Assembly (NCBI RefSeq): GCF_001431415.1
Contig: NZ_LDJI01000026.1
Coordinates: 119,062-183,061, forward strand
Origin: Stenotrophomonas humi
GTDB taxonomy: Bacteria > Pseudomonadota > Gammaproteobacteria > Xanthomonadales > Xanthomonadaceae
Length of the DNA stretch: 64,000 nucleotides
Direction: 5' to 3'
Shown here: piece after piece, positions 11,101 through 19,441 of the stretch
How positions within the stretch are numbered: the stretch's first letter is position 1
Layout of the letters: the number at the start of each line of letters is the position of its first letter
Position numbers and translations under genes: made by a program
Notes under the pieces: model-generated
Databases searched by the model: none
What the model was told of the DNA's origin: nothing
The model's input: the letters and a program-made list of their open reading frames with translations, nothing else

Positions 11101-14100
11101 GACCACGGTACGCGGCGGTATCACCGCACGTGGCGCCGGGTTGTTCGCCGGCAGGTCGTCGTCGCCGGTCAACTGCAACGTGACATTCGGGATGCCCGAC
11201 TCATTCGCATCGATGATGCCGTTGTTGTTGTTGTCGTAGTACACCCGGCCGCTGATCGATGCGCCACCGATCTCACCGAAGTTGTTGCCGGTGCTGGCTT
11301 CGTCCAGCCCCAGCTTGATCGTGCTGATCACCGAGGGCGTGACCGCCGCCGCAGTGGCCGTGCCACCGGTGCTGCCCGCCACGGTGATGCCATTGAGCGT
11401 ACCGGTCGGCTGCTCCGGTTCGGTGACCGTATAGGTGCCTGGCAGCAGGCCGCCGAACAGGTAATTGCCATTGGCGTCGGTCACCATGCTCTGGCTTACC
11501 GACTGGCCGTTGGCATCGGTACCGCTGAGCTCGATGGTCACGTCGGCGATGCCGGCCTCGCCTGCGTCGATCACGCCATCGTTGTTGCCATCCAGCCATA
11601 CCCGACCGGCTAGCGAACTGCCGCTGGGTTCTTCGCCGAAGTTGAACTCCAGGCCTTCACTGGCGCCGATGCCCACGCTCAGGTCGATCTGGCTGATGCG
11701 GTCGGTGCTGGCCGGATCGCCAGCCACCGCCGTGCCGGGCGTGCAGCCGCTGCTGCAGGCCGCGCCGTTGACCATACCCGGATTGATCGCGCTGGGCCGA
11801 TTCCGGTAGGTGCCCGTCGGCAGCGGCTGGCGCAGCGTGTACACAGTGAACGGGTCGAGGTTCTCGAACTGGTAGGCACCAGCGCTGTCGGTGGTGGTGG
11901 TGGCGACGACCGCCGAGGTCGCCGCGTCGAGCAGTTCGACCGTGGCACCGACGATCGCCGGATCGCTGCCGACGGTACGCACGTTGTTGAAGTCGGCATC
12001 GATATAGACGAAGCCGGCAATGCGCGCATTGTTCAATTCGGGGAAGTTGTAACGCTCACCATCGGTATCGACCGGCAGCACGATGCCGGTGTAGCTGGAA
12101 TCCGGCGTGCCTGCGGCATAGGTGCCGCCCAATGAGGGCGCCAATGGCCCACTCGCTGGCGGGTCCACCGGGCCGTTGTAGAAGCCGGCTGGTTGGGTCT
12201 GCAGGATGCGGTAGCCAACGGCGTCGGACGGCGACAGGTTGTCGAACACGTAGTCACCACCGCTGCCCGTGCTGATCGTCTGATCAACCGGATTGCCGTA
12301 TTCATCCGTACCGGTCAGGCGCAGCGCGACATTGGCGATACGCGGCTCCACCGATGCGGCTTGCGGCACGCCACCGTTGGCACCGCTGCGGTCGCGATCC
12401 TGGAACACGGTACCGGCCAGCGACGAGGCGACCACGTTGATGGGCGCCGTGGCCTCGTTGTTGCCGCTGTTGCTGTCGACCTGTTGGGTCGACACTTCCG
12501 CCCGGTTGATGGCACTGCCACCCGGTGGCACCACATCCCAACGCGCCGGAATGATGATGCGCACCTTGCCTTGTTGGGCAAGCACCGAGGTCACGTCACC
12601 CACGTTGCAGGTCACTTCCTGCCCCACCAGGCTGCAGGTGCCGGTGCCGTCAGGCACGTCGTCGTTCACATAGGGCGAGTCGGGCCCCACTTTCTGCCAG
12701 GTGATCGGCGATCCGGTGACCACCATGTTCGGCGGCAGCGTGTCGGTGATGATGGTACCGATGCCATTGAGCGGATTGCTACCGGTCCGGTCACGCGAGA
12801 GGCTGCTTCCCGGGCCGTTGTTGATCGCGTCGATCACCCAGTAGAACGGTTCGCGCAACGACACGGTGCTGATGGCGGCAGGCAATGTCGCGTTTGGATC
12901 TGCATCCGGCGGTGTGTTCCGTGACACCGCGCGCTTGCTCACTGCAAGGTCGACACGAATGCCTATGGCAGTGTTCTCCGTGGCTTCGTTATTGGATCCA
13001 ACGGGGTCAGCTTCCGAACCGCTGGCTTTAGCCGTATTGCGGAGCGTGTCGCCGCCAGGACCCGGTTCGGTCAGGTACTGGTAGCGCAGATACAGCGCCG
13101 ATTCGGAGCCACTCTTGATCACGCCAGTGACATGCGGCGTGAAACCCGCGCCGGGCATCGCGCAGTTCACCGTCAAATCTCCGCCGGTTACCGGGTTGGC
13201 CGTTGCCACGGTGCAGTTGGCCATGGAGAAAGGCCCGGCCGCGTCCGGCGAGGCGCCGAGGAACAGCACTGTCTTGCCCGCTGCAGCGGTGACGGTATCC
13301 ACCAGTTTGACGTTGGTGGCAACCGAAGGCCCCTGGTTAAGCACCCTCACCCGGTAGGTGATGATGTTCACGGACGGATCATCCGGGTGGAAGCCCAGCG
13401 GATCCCAGCCGATATCGTCCTTGTTCAGCAGCAGATCCGCGCTGCCCACATTAATGGTCAGCACTGCATCCTTCTGATCATTGCCCTGCGACTTATCGGT
13501 GTTGAACTCATACTGGCCCTGCGCGTCGGTGCCATTGCTCAGGTCCGGCGTACCGTCGTTGTTGAAGTCGAAGTAGAAGTCCGCGACGTTGGGGTAGATA
13601 CGCGTGACAAGTGAGTTGAGGTCCTCCAGCGGACGGATCGTGATGTTCATGCTCTGCCGCTGGCCACCGGGGATATCCAGCGGCGCACAGGTCACCACCA
13701 GCGTGCCCGCTCCACGGCCAACCGTGTTGACGTTGGGGCGCCCATCGGGGCCGGGAATCGCTTCCACGCCGCCGGTGAAGTCCAGATCGCAGTTGACGGT
13801 GGAAGGACCGCCGGTACGGGTGGCTTCGACCAAGGTGAAGCCGGCGTCGTTCGCAAGCAACGTGAACACATCGCGGAACACCACCCCGGGCGCAAGCGAC
13901 GGACCTTCATTGAGATAATCGATACGGTACTTGGACTCCACGCCGACCGAACCGGTAGTACCGGTGGTGATCTCTTTCTTTTCGGTGGTCACATTGGACA
14001 CGCGCGGCACGCGCACCCAGTCCGAGCCAGTGTTGTTGCCCGGGTTCACCTCACCTGCTGTGCCCGGCACCAGTGGGTCGATGCCCAGGCTGGCGTTATT

Positions 14101-16308
14101 GCACCATGCGCCAGGCGGCATTGGCTGGCCACCGCAGGTGCCCGCAGGATGTGAAGCACTATCGGCCAGTAGTCCGCTCAAGCGCACCACGATGGTTGCC
14201 CGATCACCACTCGCCAACGGCGTAGTGCCCGACTCACAGGTCACGGTTCCGTTGGTGCTGACACCACAGTTCCAACCGGCAGGGCCTTCCACCACGGCGG
14301 TGGTTATATTCGGGAGAAAGCCGGGCAGTGAGTCCTGCATCACGATGCCATTGGTCGCATCCGGGCCGGCATTCCGGATCACGATGGTGTAAACAACACC
14401 GGTGTAACCGACTGGCAGGGTGTTGTCCGTATCTCCAAGATCATTGGTCATCTTGGTGACGCTCAGGTCCGAGCGCAGTGGCGTGGGGGTGATGGTGCCG
14501 TTGCTGCAGTTGTTGTTGTCTTCCGGGTCGCCCAGACCGCTGTCGGTATCCGGCTCCAGTGAGCCACCCGAGCCGCCGGTACAGGCTTGGTTGGTGAGCG
14601 GATTGCCCTCTGCCTCCGGATGCGCGAAGGACTGCAGTTTCAGCGGCGGCGCGGCCTGCCCGGCGGCAAGTGGGTAGTTACCGGCCATCAGCGTGCAGGT
14701 AACAGTCTGCCGCTGGCCGGCTTGGTAAGCCGAGGCCACACAGCTCCACGGCGTGGTGTCGGACGGGAAGTACTCCTCACCGATTGCCAGCTGGTCCACC
14801 ACCTGCACATTGTCGGTGGCCGCCGCCGGACCGATGTTCGTTACCGTGATGGTGGACGTGACGATGTAGCCGCTGCCTGCAGGTGGTGCACCAGGTCCGG
14901 GCCAGGTGGGAACAAGATTCGGGCTCTTGGTCTTGGTCAGGCTCAGGTCGGCGCCGTCCGGCAGCACGCGGAAGTCGACCGTGCCGCTGTTGTTTCCCGG
15001 AGTCGGGTCCGGCAGCGTGCCGGTGACGGTAGCGGTGTTGCTCACGTTACCGCTGCTGCCCGGACCGGTCAGTGGCACGCGCGCGACGATGGTGAAGGTG
15101 GCGCTTGCACCGACCGCCAACGTAGCCGGCGAAGGCAATGCGCAGTCCACTTCGGTCGCAGCGTTGATCGTGTTGCAGGTCCAGCCACTGGCGGCATTCA
15201 CGCTCTCGATGAGGAAGCCACCCGGCAACGGGTCGTTCATCGTCACGCCTTCGGCAGGACTGGGGCCGTTGTTGGTCACGGTGACGGTGAAGGTGATGGT
15301 TTCACCGGGCAGTGCCGGAGTCGGGGTTGCGGTTTTGCCGACGCTCAGGTCGGCACCTGCGGCCACCTGCACCGTTGCGTTGTCGTCATTGTTGCCTGGG
15401 TTCGGGTCGGGAGTGCCCACCGCCGTCACCGTGGCGGTATTGACCAGGCTGCCGCTGGCGGCATTCACCTTGCCCTTGAATGTATAGGTCACCGTCTGGC
15501 CAACCGCCAAGGTGCCGCCGTAGGTGCCGTTCTGGTTGTTGAATGTCCAGCTCGGGTCCGACGACTGTGCGCTGTTGGCCACATAGGTGACGCCACTGGG
15601 CAGGCTGTCGGTCACATTGAAATTGGTGGAGGCGCTCGGGCCCGCATTGAAGATGCTGATCGTGTAGGTCACCTCGGCACCGGCAACCACCGGGTCGGGC
15701 GACGCCGTCTTGGTCATCTGCAGGTCGCCGGCTTCCACCAGCGTGGTGCCTTCCACTTCCAGGTTGTCGCCGATGTTGCCGTCGCCGGCATAGAACGGAT
15801 TGCCTGCAGGAATGTCACCCAGCTTGGTGCCCGGCGGCGGGCCCGGATCGCGGCCGACCGCGGCAGTCAGGTTCACGGTGGGCGGGTTCGGCATGCCCAG
15901 CCCGGCGGTACTTACTTCCAGGACAAAGTCGGTCGAATCCCCATCCCCCAGTGTCTGGCTGATGTCGCAGACCACGCGCGGACCCACATCAGGAGCGGCC
16001 GGCGCACTGACGGTGCATCCTGGCGGCAGGTTGACCGGATTGGTGCCGGCAGGGAGATCGAATGCGATGACGGCATCGCTGACATCTTCGGGGCCGCCGT
16101 TGCGGATGTTCACCGTGTACTCGATGACACCACCGGCAGGCACCGGATCGGCGGCCTCCTGCACACCGGTGATCTGCAGGTTGGCGGCGAAGGCCGAAGG
16201 CATCCACCCCAGCAACGCCGCAAACCCCAATCCCAGCATCTTGCGGGCACTGCGGCCCAGCACGTGCCCCGTCTTATCCATCGCGTCCGTAACGACCTGC
16301 TGCACCAT
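5122..16308 (-). CDS. Giant DUF11/SdrD-B repeat surface protein with C-terminal outer-membrane barrel
   Basis: A 3728-residue exported protein. GTG-free start: ATG 16308 has GGGAG 7 nt upstream; the frame is open further back but lacks a better start. A signal peptide ends near MPSAFA|ANL. About eight DUF11-type Ig-like repeats follow (DNA about 16190-12440), each with patterns such as DLSVGKTATPTPALPGE and VTNNGPS. Then come about four SdrD-B/Cna-B-like modules (12425-10880) with calcium-type loops such as WLDGNNDG and YYDNNNNG. A further DUF11 repeat, two B-like modules, a DUF11 repeat and one more B-like module (CVLGKIFVDSNNN, about 9080) complete the rod. After a Ser/Thr/Ala linker and a Big_1/invasin-like domain (8270-7950), the last 850 or so residues alternate aromatic beta-strands, ending GAFIRLRFKF, consistent with an outer-membrane barrel. 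Role: probable adhesin or cell-surface stalk; exact function unknown. Confidence 0.85.
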   Translation of the reverse strand: MVQQVVTDAMDKTGHVLGRSARKMLGLGFAALLGWMPSAFAANLQITGVQEAADPVPAGGVIEYTVNIRNGGPEDVSDAVIAFDLPAGTNPVNLPPGCTVSAPAAPDVGPRVVCDISQTLGDGDSTDFVLEVSTAGLGMPNPPTVNLTAAVGRDPGPPPGTKLGDIPAGNPFYAGDGNIGDNLEVEGTTLVEAGDLQMTKTASPDPVVAGAEVTYTISIFNAGPSASTNFNVTDSLPSGVTYVANSAQSSDPSWTFNNQNGTYGGTLAVGQTVTYTFKGKVNAASGSLVNTATVTAVGTPDPNPGNNDDNATVQVAAGADLSVGKTATPTPALPGETITFTVTVTNNGPSPAEGVTMNDPLPGGFLIESVNAASGWTCNTINAATEVDCALPSPATLAVGASATFTIVARVPLTGPGSSGNVSNTATVTGTLPDPTPGNNSGTVDFRVLPDGADLSLTKTKSPNLVPTWPGPGAPPAGSGYIVTSTITVTNIGPAAATDNVQVVDQLAIGEEYFPSDTTPWSCVASAYQAGQRQTVTCTLMAGNYPLAAGQAAPPLKLQSFAHPEAEGNPLTNQACTGGSGGSLEPDTDSGLGDPEDNNNCSNGTITPTPLRSDLSVTKMTNDLGDTDNTLPVGYTGVVYTIVIRNAGPDATNGIVMQDSLPGFLPNITTAVVEGPAGWNCGVSTNGTVTCESGTTPLASGDRATIVVRLSGLLADSASHPAGTCGGQPMPPGAWCNNASLGIDPLVPGTAGEVNPGNNTGSDWVRVPRVSNVTTEKKEITTGTTGSVGVESKYRIDYLNEGPSLAPGVVFRDVFTLLANDAGFTLVEATRTGGPSTVNCDLDFTGGVEAIPGPDGRPNVNTVGRGAGTLVVTCAPLDIPGGQRQSMNITIRPLEDLNSLVTRIYPNVADFYFDFNNDGTPDLSNGTDAQGQYEFNTDKSQGNDQKDAVLTINVGSADLLLNKDDIGWDPLGFHPDDPSVNIITYRVRVLNQGPSVATNVKLVDTVTAAAGKTVLFLGASPDAAGPFSMANCTVATANPVTGGDLTVNCAMPGAGFTPHVTGVIKSGSESALYLRYQYLTEPGPGGDTLRNTAKASGSEADPVGSNNEATENTAIGIRVDLAVSKRAVSRNTPPDADPNATLPAAISTVSLREPFYWVIDAINNGPGSSLSRDRTGSNPLNGIGTIITDTLPPNMVVTGSPITWQKVGPDSPYVNDDVPDGTGTCSLVGQEVTCNVGDVTSVLAQQGKVRIIIPARWDVVPPGGSAINRAEVSTQQVDSNSGNNEATAPINVVASSLAGTVFQDRDRSGANGGVPQAASVEPRIANVALRLTGTDEYGNPVDQTISTGSGGDYVFDNLSPSDAVGYRILQTQPAGFYNGPVDPPASGPLAPSLGGTYAAGTPDSSYTGIVLPVDTDGERYNFPELNNARIAGFVYIDADFNNVRTVGSDPAIVGATVELLDAATSAVVATTTTDSAGAYQFENLDPFTVYTLRQPLPTGTYRNRPSAINPGMVNGAACSSGCTPGTAVAGDPASTDRISQIDLSVGIGASEGLEFNFGEEPSGSSLAGRVWLDGNNDGVIDAGEAGIADVTIELSGTDANGQSVSQSMVTDANGNYLFGGLLPGTYTVTEPEQPTGTLNGITVAGSTGGTATAAAVTPSVISTIKLGLDEASTGNNFGEIGGASISGRVYYDNNNNGIIDANESGIPNVTLQLTGDDDLPANNPAPRAVIPPRTVVTDANGNYQFDNLRPGTYTVTEPDQPPNTTNGITSAGTVNGGPMGVATPVSTLPSAISAIIVALGQEAINQNFGEIADRPDLVVSKIAEPTRFTVNNIARYTIRVRNIGPQLTEGSYQVDDRLPVGVTLAATPTGNGWVCNGAVGADRFSCTSSTVIANGATSADAITVAVAVSAAAAAASPINNAVIVRGGGEDNDHMPSTSEQGAFDGDVTQLPVCDPAITQNACRVPTEVQQAASLSGTVWFDGGSDDALLDAGDTRLAGWIVELFDPATNEVIRTTNSGVDGAYRFLDLLPGTRYDVRFRHPQSRVLWGFPVNAETSAGPPAPCDTRRGIDDGLASSCRIDGDGITQLEVVLRAGENLPQQSLPVDPSGLVYDAVTRDPVPGAIVTLATVGMCSGYDPATSVLNGGQGGYNIDGDRISMTVGTDGYYQFLLGPAAPNRCEFQLTVTPPGGYTFRSTLIPAENGTLSPAGAAGTTFNVQPQASAPTAPVGAGTQYYLGLFAGSSTANIVHNHLPLDPAVAPGLVLSKTGDKQIVEIGDTVLYTLSIRQTAGQALNTVNVIDNLPPGLTYINGTARADGAGIADPLGKPGPRLVFDVGSIRPGQQILLTYRVRVGVGAMQGDGINRAQAHGCSIDGGCVDPGTLQPRPGTVPSNNAQYRVRITGGVFTDEACVLGKIFVDSNNNHIQDSEEIGIPGVRFYFNDGTWMVSDSEGKYSYCGLPPKSHTLKVDSSTLPIGSRLTTSSNRNLGDADSLFIDLKNGELHRADFIEGSGSNAVLEQVKARRTQGEVRSVESELQGLPLSFQAQPLRAPTNATDSANQRPGGIVVPRGNLRQEPGSQGMEGNAPVAASASDTTTMTRTTAGSVASDAAPSNAVPVTHTGGAVFGTQEATVATTAAAQGAQHRFDSALPTDALAQPQSPASTDDPPQAINLQSGSVDYSANTEVELIRVDVDRDGVPADGQSPVHVVVQLLGTDEKPLAGKRFATIEYSGGRVRLAGGRTDELGPGRLDADRGTPGIQLPVENGRAEFDLLAPDVPQDVLLRITSGGVAAENAISFLPEMRELLATGLVEGIVNFRNGAALETARRDDGFDRDIRRWERDFNSGKANAAARTAFFVKGKIKGEYLLTAAYDSDKEVRGRLLRDIQPEEFYPVYGDSSLRGFDARSAERLYVRIDKNRSYMMYGDFQTGDTLTTQTGISSSGKAVMRSLGTYNRTATGFGWHFEGKRVRGNVFAMEDSLRQVIDEFPSQGSGPYALSNNAVLEGSERVEVITRDRNQPSRIINVRALGRLVDYSFEPFSGRILLNTFLPGFDSELNPISLRVTYELDQGTEKFWVYGVDAQFRLTKAIEAGASYVRDENPFAPFKMGSANLGFRFGPNTWMVLEAARTESEVNTNSINQYATPGLQNLSGDVEGNAYRMEFAHDGKRFDARMFAGRSDPAFNNPSSPLYGGRGEYDLELTWAVNPRFQVYVEAMRSEDRNPEGGDRNAAGAGVRIDATQRLTLDLGVRSIRETVGAYSPWSISPPFGSSGGLSGGFATGSAGGALGYGQQPLDPLTGLPVIRSEGTVPNSTLPVGTELESDSVHVGAGYKISDKLVLGGEYEQDVNGEDRNRFAFGADYRLRERNRLYGRYEKQTGLTSAYGITTTDRESDALVFGVDSTYLKDTQVFSEYRLRDAIAGRDVQMASGIRNDWSLTEGLRLSTAAEHVKIYDGDTGDTTALAFGLDYSANPLWRGAVRLEYRISGDVDGTLDTNEEFNTTLFQLMWARKLNRDWTLLARNYLLSTDYKARGDVMQDRFQLGIAYRDTDRNRINALARYEYKLESDKSGMGVDGGSSRDIGQDVRTAAHIVSTHADWHPSRPWWLTGRIAAKWQKDRFAYADGDRVDDSFRGVLISGRVVYDITENWDIGVLGSTFRGDYGSDQYAYGMEIGRLLRQNLWLSAGYNFVGFAADPDLAGYEYTDEGAFIRLRFKFDEDLFRRDDHRYRKPAQQ

Positions 16309-16432
16309 TGCAACTCCCAAGCACACCGACGGATTGGCTGCGCGCGAAAGCACGCACTCGACTGGTCACTTCAAGGTGAACAGGCCAAAGTACCCATCGC
16401 CCGATTTCCCTGCGACGTTTCCCCACCTGTTC

Positions 16433-16467
16433 AAATGTTCAACCCATGAACATTTCGCAAACGAAAT
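16433..16467. promoter_or_regulatory. Overlapping inverted repeats upstream of giant gene (possible operator)
   Basis: AAATGTTCA at 16433-16441 and TGAACATTT at 16447-16455 are perfect 9-bp arms around ACCCA. A second dyad, ATTTCG (16452-16457) and CGAAAT (16462-16467) around CAAA, overlaps the right arm. They lie 125-160 bp upstream of the giant gene's start. The spacing and symmetry suit a dimeric repressor or activator site; a structured leader RNA is the alternative. Confidence 0.45.
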
Positions 16468-16493
16468 ACCGTGCTCGTCGTGAAGGCAACGTA

Positions 16494-16510
16494 GTGATTT
16501 CAAAAATCAC
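16494..16510. repeat. 7-bp perfect hairpin GTGATTT-CAA-AAATCAC
   Basis: GTGATTT (16494-16500) and AAATCAC (16504-16510) pair around a 3-nt loop. It sits upstream of the giant gene, close to the TGTTCA-type dyads. No T-tract follows on either strand, so it is not a standard terminator. Function unknown. Confidence 0.4.
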
Positions 16511-17054
16511 GGACAAAACGAAAGGGCCGCACTGAAAAACTGTCGTGCGCTCGTTGCATTCGTGAAACCCTCGTGATCGACGTCATGCGACGGATCAGCA
16601 AAATGCTGGGAAATCCTGCATGAAAGTGACGTTCCTCCGCGCTACTCCACGAATCCATCACAAACATGACGAGACGCAGCTGTCGCCTGATCCAGCCGGA
16701 GAAGATTCACTTGCGGATGTTGCTGCCGCCGCTACGAGTGGGTGTGTGCGATGCGCCTCCGTAGCGGCGCATCGCCACCCGCGCTTGCTTGATCTGGACA
16801 GGCTTGGTCAGCCTGCCAGGTGTGGTGGCGGATCAGCGCCCCATCAACAACGACATCGGCTGCTGGGGGGGCGTGCCGACTTCCCACTGCACACTGGCTC
16901 GGCCGATCTCATTTCCAAGGAACTCGCAGAAGCGAGCATGCTTCCACACCATGGCATCCATGATTGTCTGCAGGCGACGCCACGCTGCTGTCCATGCAAA
17001 CGGAAAATGCCAGCCTGGGCGCCGAGGCAACCTCGCGTTGCCGCAGCATCCAGT

Positions 17055-17090
17055 CGCCCATGCAGTACCTCGTTGGGTACTGCATGGGCG
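17055..17090. repeat. 15-bp perfect inverted repeat, terminator-like
   Basis: CGCCCATGCAGTACC (17055-17069) and GGTACTGCATGGGCG (17076-17090) are perfect complements around a 6-nt loop. It lies 10 bp beyond the stop of the leftward S9 peptidase gene, where a terminator is expected. No U-tract follows on the minus strand, so termination would be weak or the element acts by stabilising the 3' end. Confidence 0.6.
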
Positions 17091-17100
17091 TGACCATCAT

Positions 17101-19056
17101 TTACCTGGCCGTCCCACCATCCAGATGCTCGGCAAGAAACGCTAGCAGGCGGCTGTAGTACTCGCGCTGATGCGGCTCGGTATAGAAACCGTGGCCTTCG
17201 GTGTCGTAGTACAGGGACTGCACCGGCACCCCGACTTTCCGCAGCGCCGCCTCCATCATCCGGGTGTGTTCGACCGGTGCGATTTCGTCCTCGCCACCTG
17301 CGGCAAGAAACACCGGCACCTTGATCTGCGCGGCCAGTCGATTGGGCGATGCCGCGGCCAAGGCAGCCTGGTCCTCACCCACCCAATCCTTACTCCAATT
17401 GCCCAGACTGCGCCGCTTGCGGCCGTCCTCCCGCTGCATCATCGGCAGGTCGTACACACCGACATAGCCAGCTGCACAGCGATACAACGCCGGCTCCTTG
17501 GCCACTCCCATCAACGCGGCATAAGCACCATAGCTGGCGCCATAGATGCATATCTTCGACGCATCGGCATGCCCCTGCGTCACCGCCCAGCGCGTGGCAT
17601 CGGTAAGGTCGTCCTGCATCGTGCCGCCCCACTGGCGTGCCCCTGCGCGCAGGAATGCAGAACCTTGATTTCCCGAACCGCGATAGTTCACCTGCATGAC
17701 GCTATAGCCGGCAGCAGCCAACATCTGCGCGTCCTTGTCGTAACGCCATTGGTCGAAGATGCCAAACGGCCCCCCATGCGGCATCACCACCAGCGGCCGC
17801 GCCCCGCTCACACCACGTGGAACGGTGAGATACCCGCCGATGCGCAGGCCATCACGCGCAGCAAAGCTGAAAGGCTCCACCGTGGCGGCTGTGTCCGGGT
17901 CGATCCAACTACCGGCACTCAGCACGAGGCTGACCTTCTTGATCGCCGGTTCGTACAAGTAGAAATCGCCGGGATTGTTGCCCGACCACACCTGCAACAG
18001 TTGCAGTGTGCCATCCTGGGTACTGGACGTAATGCGGATCGACTGCCCCGGGAAGGCAGACTCCAGGCCGCGATGCTGCCGGGCCTCGGGCGATGCTTCG
18101 TCAAAGAACACATTGCGGTGACGCCCATCCATCACCTGCGTACCAACCGGCACTGCCGTCCCATTCTGCTGAATGATCGTCAGTGGATCAGCGCCCATGT
18201 CCTGCAGCAACGTCTTGCGCTCGTTGCTGGCCGGGTTCCAGCTGACAATCTTGTCCGTGCCTGCCCCATCACCATGTATCTGCAGGTAGGCAAGCTGGTT
18301 GTCGGCGGAGAAGCCCAGCGGGATCTCGACGCGACCGCTGCCGTTCTCGTCATTGATCAACTGCCACTCAGTCCCCTTCGCCTGGCGGTAGTACAACTTG
18401 CTCGCATTGTCCGCACCGGCGCCGCGTGCAAAGCGCACCTCACCGCTGTTGTCCGTAGTGAAGCGTGCGCGGCGTACCGGTGCAAACGCCAACGTAGTCC
18501 GCCGGCCACTGAGGACATCCAGCTTATCTGCGCGAGTGAACGGATCATCGCCCTCCGGCCACACCGAGACCACGGCATAACGATCATCCCCCGGGAGGGT
18601 GTCGGTCAGGAATGCGGCAACCCGCTCCGCCCTCTTGGGTTGAATACGCGTCCCCAGGCCGTTGTCCTGCACACGATACCCGACCAAAAGTTCAGCCCTG
18701 CCACCATCGGCGTTGATGGCGTAGATCTCACCCGTGGGCTGCGGCACATCCAGCATCCCGTACTTCTCGGCGACGCTGATCAGCACGCGCTCGTTGTTGA
18801 CCCAATCAAACTCGCTTACATGGGCATTACGCACCGGCATGAATGTGCCGGCGCTCTTGTTGCCATCCCTGATGAATATCACCAGCGCGGTTCTGTCTTC
18901 CAACGGCACGGTGGCCGCGTAGTACTTGCCCGTCGGCGAAATCTTGATGTCGTTGAAATCATCCTTGCGGATGAACTGCGCCAGATCAACCGCCGCCCAG
19001 GCGCTCGTCATTGGCATTCCCAGTGCAAGCAACACACCCAACCCCAATCCCTTCAT
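17101..19056 (-). CDS. S9 family serine peptidase (prolyl oligopeptidase/acylaminoacyl-peptidase-like)
   Basis: A 651-residue exported serine peptidase. A signal peptide (MKGLGLGVLLALGMPMTSAWA) is followed by a beta-propeller-like region of about 370 residues and a C-terminal alpha/beta-hydrolase domain. The nucleophile is in YGASYGAYAALMGV (GxSxG), the acid in AAGGEDEIAPVEH and the histidine in YDTEGHGF; oxyanion-side motif MPHGGPFGIFDQW is also typical. It should cleave short peptides in the periplasm. ATG 19056 is preferred over ATG 19062 because the AGGGG ribosome-binding site is 6 nt from the former and touches the latter. It is a single-gene unit, with a 15-bp dyad at its 3' side. Confidence 0.9.
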   Translation of the reverse strand: MKGLGLGVLLALGMPMTSAWAAVDLAQFIRKDDFNDIKISPTGKYYAATVPLEDRTALVIFIRDGNKSAGTFMPVRNAHVSEFDWVNNERVLISVAEKYGMLDVPQPTGEIYAINADGGRAELLVGYRVQDNGLGTRIQPKRAERVAAFLTDTLPGDDRYAVVSVWPEGDDPFTRADKLDVLSGRRTTLAFAPVRRARFTTDNSGEVRFARGAGADNASKLYYRQAKGTEWQLINDENGSGRVEIPLGFSADNQLAYLQIHGDGAGTDKIVSWNPASNERKTLLQDMGADPLTIIQQNGTAVPVGTQVMDGRHRNVFFDEASPEARQHRGLESAFPGQSIRITSSTQDGTLQLLQVWSGNNPGDFYLYEPAIKKVSLVLSAGSWIDPDTAATVEPFSFAARDGLRIGGYLTVPRGVSGARPLVVMPHGGPFGIFDQWRYDKDAQMLAAAGYSVMQVNYRGSGNQGSAFLRAGARQWGGTMQDDLTDATRWAVTQGHADASKICIYGASYGAYAALMGVAKEPALYRCAAGYVGVYDLPMMQREDGRKRRSLGNWSKDWVGEDQAALAAASPNRLAAQIKVPVFLAAGGEDEIAPVEHTRMMEAALRKVGVPVQSLYYDTEGHGFYTEPHQREYYSRLLAFLAEHLDGGTAR

Positions 19057-19441
19057 GCTCATCCCCTGTCAAACGTCCATTTGTCCCGGGCACCGTGCCA
19101 TCGCCGCGCCCCCTCTCCTGACTGCAGAACCGCGTACATCCCGCGCTGGACATACTCCCGCCGCAGGCTGACAGATAGTGGGATATCGGATCCCAGAAGG
19201 AAACAGGGTCGGCCGGCGAAATCCGCCAGATGATTGTGCAAGAGGAAGGATATGGCCTGAATCGCCGGGATGGGCGCCATACCGCCGGGCATCCCAGTCC
19301 GTGCACGTCTTACGAAATCTCGGCGAGATACACGAACAGACAGAGCATTGCCTGGCTGACTATGACACCGGGATCCCTTGCGAGAGTCTTGGCAGACCAA
19401 TACCCGCCGACTAGTACCCATCGAGTTCCGAACCGGAAACA

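Larger units (their letters stand above)
16309..17054. other. 746-bp gene-free stretch upstream of the giant gene
   Basis: No convincing gene is seen. The first 200 bp should contain the promoter and leader of the giant gene, which is read leftwards. Four copies of the hexamer TGTTCA/TGAACA lie at 16377, 16428, 16436 and 16447, together with three perfect inverted repeats annotated separately. The part from about 16560 to 17054 contains only short open frames with no family resemblance. Confidence 0.55.

Noticed and set aside
5104..16483. Several long plus-strand open frames across the giant gene
   Set aside because: All lie opposite a protein with recognisable DUF11/SdrD-B repeats and a barrel; their translations show no domains, start sites or ribosome-binding sites.
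16620..17145. Short open frames between the giant gene and the S9 peptidase
   Set aside because: They overlap each other on both strands, lack ribosome-binding sites and resemble no protein family.
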